Shown here: piece after piece, positions 29,957-30,078 of the stretch
Layout: every line of letters begins with the position of its first letter
How positions within the stretch are numbered: the stretch's first letter is position 1
Source: CAZRXG01 sp964603985
Lineage (GTDB): Bacteria; Chloroflexota; Anaerolineae; Aggregatilineales; UBA3940
Direction of reading: 5' to 3'
NCBI GenBank assembly: GCA_964603985.1
Contig: CAZRXG010000044.1
Location: 1-30,078 of the forward strand
Length of the DNA: 30,078 nt
Translations under genes and position numbers: made by a program
Notes under the pieces: model-generated
Seen by the model: only the letters and a program-made list of their open reading frames with translations
Database searches by the model: none
What the model was told of the DNA's origin: nothing

Positions 29957-30078
29957 ATGACGACGCGGATCGACGCACGGAAGGGACAAACACCACGCCG
30001 ATCATCGACGCGCACGAGGACATCGCCTGGAACATGCTCACCTTCGACCGCGACTATACCCTCGGCGTGGCCGAGATC
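29953..30078 (+). CDS. Probable dipeptidase (M19 / renal dipeptidase family), N-terminal part, cut by the window edge
   Basis: Forty-two codons are visible before the window ends. After a hydrophilic N-terminus (MNDDADRRTEGTNTTP) the sequence IIDAHEDIAWNML contains the D-x-H-x-D pattern that provides zinc ligands at the start of M19 dipeptidases and related amidohydrolases. The ATG at 29953 overlaps the azlD stop by 4 nt (ATGA), so the gene is translationally coupled to the AzlCD exporter. Too little is visible to tell M19 from other amidohydrolases with certainty. Confidence 0.7.
   Translation, partial: MNDDADRRTEGTNTTPIIDAHEDIAWNMLTFDRDYTLGVAEI

Noticed and set aside
1..30078. CRISPR arrays, tRNA or rRNA genes, insertion sequences, prophage or conjugation genes
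   Set aside because: Looked for and not seen. The only mobile-type gene is the tyrosine recombinase at 11185, and no defence-system gene was recognised.

Overview
The window most likely comes from a free-living bacterium of the phylum Chloroflexota (Anaerolineae or a relative). This is an inference from gene content: a bacterial nurA-herA operon, a phosphoglucose isomerase of the type usually fused to transaldolase, a HEAT-LCP protein, a CHASE2 cyclase, a DUF4349 lipoprotein and a CAP-domain protein with a proline/threonine-rich stalk. Most of the window is GC-rich (about 60-70% in lines counted by hand). Signal peptides and sigma70-like promoters are ordinary. There are 28 protein genes, no rRNA or tRNA, no CRISPR array and no insertion sequence.

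Layout. 1-4631: the 3' end of valS, a bidirectional terminator, then leftward genes for glucose-6-phosphate isomerase and a DUF952/aldo-keto reductase pair. 4731-10990: a calcium/proton antiporter, then a rightward surface and signalling cluster (FecR-domain lipoprotein, HEAT-LCP protein, CHASE2 adenylate cyclase with a frameshift in the catalytic domain), facing a PP2C-type phosphatase. 11039-15337: the accessory part of the window. It holds a tyrosine recombinase with a dif-like inverted repeat in its promoter, an AT-rich WD40/TolB-like protein, a small ribbon-helix-helix-like regulator, and a drug-efflux-type MFS gene. The MFS gene sits behind a near-consensus promoter, three tandem 8-bp boxes, a structured leader and an intrinsic terminator. 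15390-19072: a promoter-to-terminator operon for DNA end processing, nurA - HAS-barrel-like gene - herA. 19092-22435: a DUF4349 lipoprotein diverging from a CAP-domain surface protein and an overlapping D-2-hydroxyacid dehydrogenase. 22432-26442: a class I CoA-transferase-like A subunit and an ADP-ribosylglycohydrolase (leftward), then a membrane zinc peptidase, the matching B-type CoA-transferase subunit and a thioesterase (rightward). 26451-30078: a membrane Ser/Thr kinase, an M42 peptidase, and a tightly overlapping azlC-azlD-dipeptidase operon that runs off the right edge.

The parts of most interest are: (i) the recombinase with an 11-6-11 dif-like site overlapping its own promoter; (ii) the RHH regulator / tandem-box promoter / leader-terminator / MFS module at 13.5-14.0 kb; (iii) the middle gene of the nurA-herA operon; (iv) the A and B CoA-transferase-like subunits on opposite strands, with the usual catalytic Glu apparently missing; and (v) the frameshifted cyclase. 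None of these has been tested here against a database. All calls come from reading the sequence and from recalled family motifs.
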